Of a stretch of 5,828 nt of DNA, positions 5,018-5,828 are shown in pieces. The stretch is taken from the NCBI GenBank assembly GCA_027483425.1, contig JAIXUR010000395.1:1-5828 (forward strand). Direction: 5' to 3'. The notes beneath the pieces were generated by a model. The model made no database searches. It was not told where the DNA came from and saw only the letters and a program-made list of their open reading frames with translations. Positions within the stretch are counted from its first letter, which is position 1. Each line of letters opens with the position of its first letter. A program made the position numbers and the translations under genes. The stretch is from Cyanobacteriota bacterium. GTDB taxonomy: Bacteria > Cyanobacteriota > Cyanobacteriia > Phormidesmidales > Phormidesmidaceae.

Positions 5018-5828
5018 ATGCCAGCGGCCATCGGTATAGTTTTGGGACTGGTATTGGGGGTGGGGGTGGCTGGGTTGTTGTTTGCCAGCCGCCTACAAAC
5101 CCTGCGGGAACGGGCGAAGGCCGACTGGGTGGCCGATCGCGCCAGTCTGATCGAGCGACTGCACCACACCGAGCGACACCTGGAGGATCTGCGGGCGACC
5201 CTGCGCGACCTGCAAGCCCAGCTCGACTACAGCCGCCATGAGCTGCGCGACGAAGGCACCCGCCGCGCCACCGCCGAGGCCCAGGTGGGGCGAATGAGAG
5301 AATTGGAGGCGATGGTGAGCGATCGCGCCACCCACCTGGCCCAGAGCCAACAGGAAAATTCCCTGTTGCGGGCCAAGCTGGCCGAACTGCAAACCCAGCT
5401 CACCCATGCCCACACCGCGACCCAGGAAAAGGTCGCCCTGCTCGACCAGGCTCAGCAGCGGCTGGCCCACACCTTTCAGGCGCTGTCTGCCGATGCCCTG
5501 CGCCGCAACAATCAATCATTTTTGGAGCTGGCCCAGGCCACCCTGTCGAGCTTTCAAACCCAGGCCGAGGGCAGTCTTCACCTGCGCCAACAGGCCATCG
5601 ACGCCTTGGTCAGCCCCCTGCGAGTGGCGTTGGATCAGGTGGATCACAAACTCCAGGCCCTCGAGCGCGATCGCGTCTCGGCCTACGCTGGCCTGACCGA
5701 ACAGGTCAGGTCCTTGGCCATCGGCCAAAGCCAGCTCCAGGGCGAAACCGCCAACCTGGTCAAGGCGCTGCGGGCCCCCACGGTACGGGGCCGCTGGGGC
5801 GAAATGCAGCTGCGCCGCGTGGTCGAAA
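5018..5828 (+). CDS. rmuC: RmuC-family DNA recombination protein (5' part, truncated by window end)
   Basis: The frame stays open from the ATG to the right edge (270 codons plus one base), so the C-terminal part is missing; RmuC proteins usually have about 400-500 residues. Residues 3-23 form one hydrophobic N-terminal membrane segment. Residues 28-150 are rich in Glu, Gln, Arg and Leu in a long coiled-coil pattern. From about 150 the RmuC domain begins, and LVKALRAPTVRGRWGEMQLR (247-266) is its signature (L--AL--P--RG-WGE--L). In E. coli RmuC lowers the rate of recombination between short inverted repeats, and the domain has a nuclease-like fold; the putative active-site residues would lie beyond the window. 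It is divergent from the acetyltransferase gene. AGGAG 7 bases before the ATG supports the start. HIP1 sites at 5319 and 5667 lie within it. Confidence 0.94.
   Translation, partial: MPAAIGIVLGLVLGVGVAGLLFASRLQTLRERAKADWVADRASLIERLHHTERHLEDLRATLRDLQAQLDYSRHELRDEGTRRATAEAQVGRMRELEAMVSDRATHLAQSQQENSLLRAKLAELQTQLTHAHTATQEKVALLDQAQQRLAHTFQALSADALRRNNQSFLELAQATLSSFQTQAEGSLHLRQQAIDALVSPLRVALDQVDHKLQALERDRVSAYAGLTEQVRSLAIGQSQLQGETANLVKALRAPTVRGRWGEMQLRRVVE

Noticed and set aside
5093..5515. 140-codon minus-strand frame opposite rmuC
   Set aside because: It is a shadow of the Gln/Leu/Ala-rich coiled-coil coding sequence of rmuC, whose strong Shine-Dalgarno and family signature fix the real strand and frame.

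Overview
The window looks like chromosomal DNA of a GC-rich cyanobacterium, probably filamentous (Leptolyngbya/Nodosilinea-like; the genus is a guess). Three things support this. The palindrome GCGATCGC (HIP1, a hallmark of cyanobacterial genomes) appears at least eight times (from 233, 759, 953, 1449, 2163, 4102, 5319 and 5667). Intergenic DNA carries heptanucleotide tandem repeats like the STRR repeats of filamentous cyanobacteria. The proteins (a SpoIID/LytB protein, a signal-less amidase-glucosaminidase, an unrecognised small protein) fit a cyanobacterium. No phage, plasmid, insertion sequence or CRISPR signal was seen.

Layout. Bases 1-103 are a pyrimidine-rich heptad repeat. A small unrecognised gene (161-418, +) meets tail-to-tail, 16 bp apart, a YiiM-like MOSC-domain gene (435-1067, -). 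After a 275-bp gap without genes comes a minus-strand run, in transcription order: a GNAT acetyltransferase of the spermidine/spermine acetyltransferase type (4361-4858), a three-domain cell-wall hydrolase (2873-4240), an exported SpoIID/LytB lytic transglycosylase (1476-2693) and tRNA-Val(GAC) (1343-1416). Divergent from the acetyltransferase, across a 159-bp region with repeated motifs, starts rmuC (5018, +), which runs off the right edge.

Functional reading. The main theme is peptidoglycan remodelling. The amidase-glucosaminidase would remove stem peptides and cut glycan chains, and SpoIID proteins cut glycans already stripped of peptides, so the adjacent genes resemble the SpoIIP/SpoIID pair of Firmicutes in an organism that does not sporulate. 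Two oddities stand out: the amidase domain has Gln where the third zinc-binding His is expected (residue 83), and it has no signal peptide and no room for one, since an in-frame stop lies five codons upstream. The other genes (MOSC, GNAT, rmuC, tRNA) are ordinary housekeeping or accessory genes with no obvious link to the wall genes. I found no clearly new multi-gene system; the best leads are the degenerate zinc site, the heptad repeats, a nonamer (GATAAGCTT) found only between genes, and the inverted repeat upstream of the SpoIID gene.
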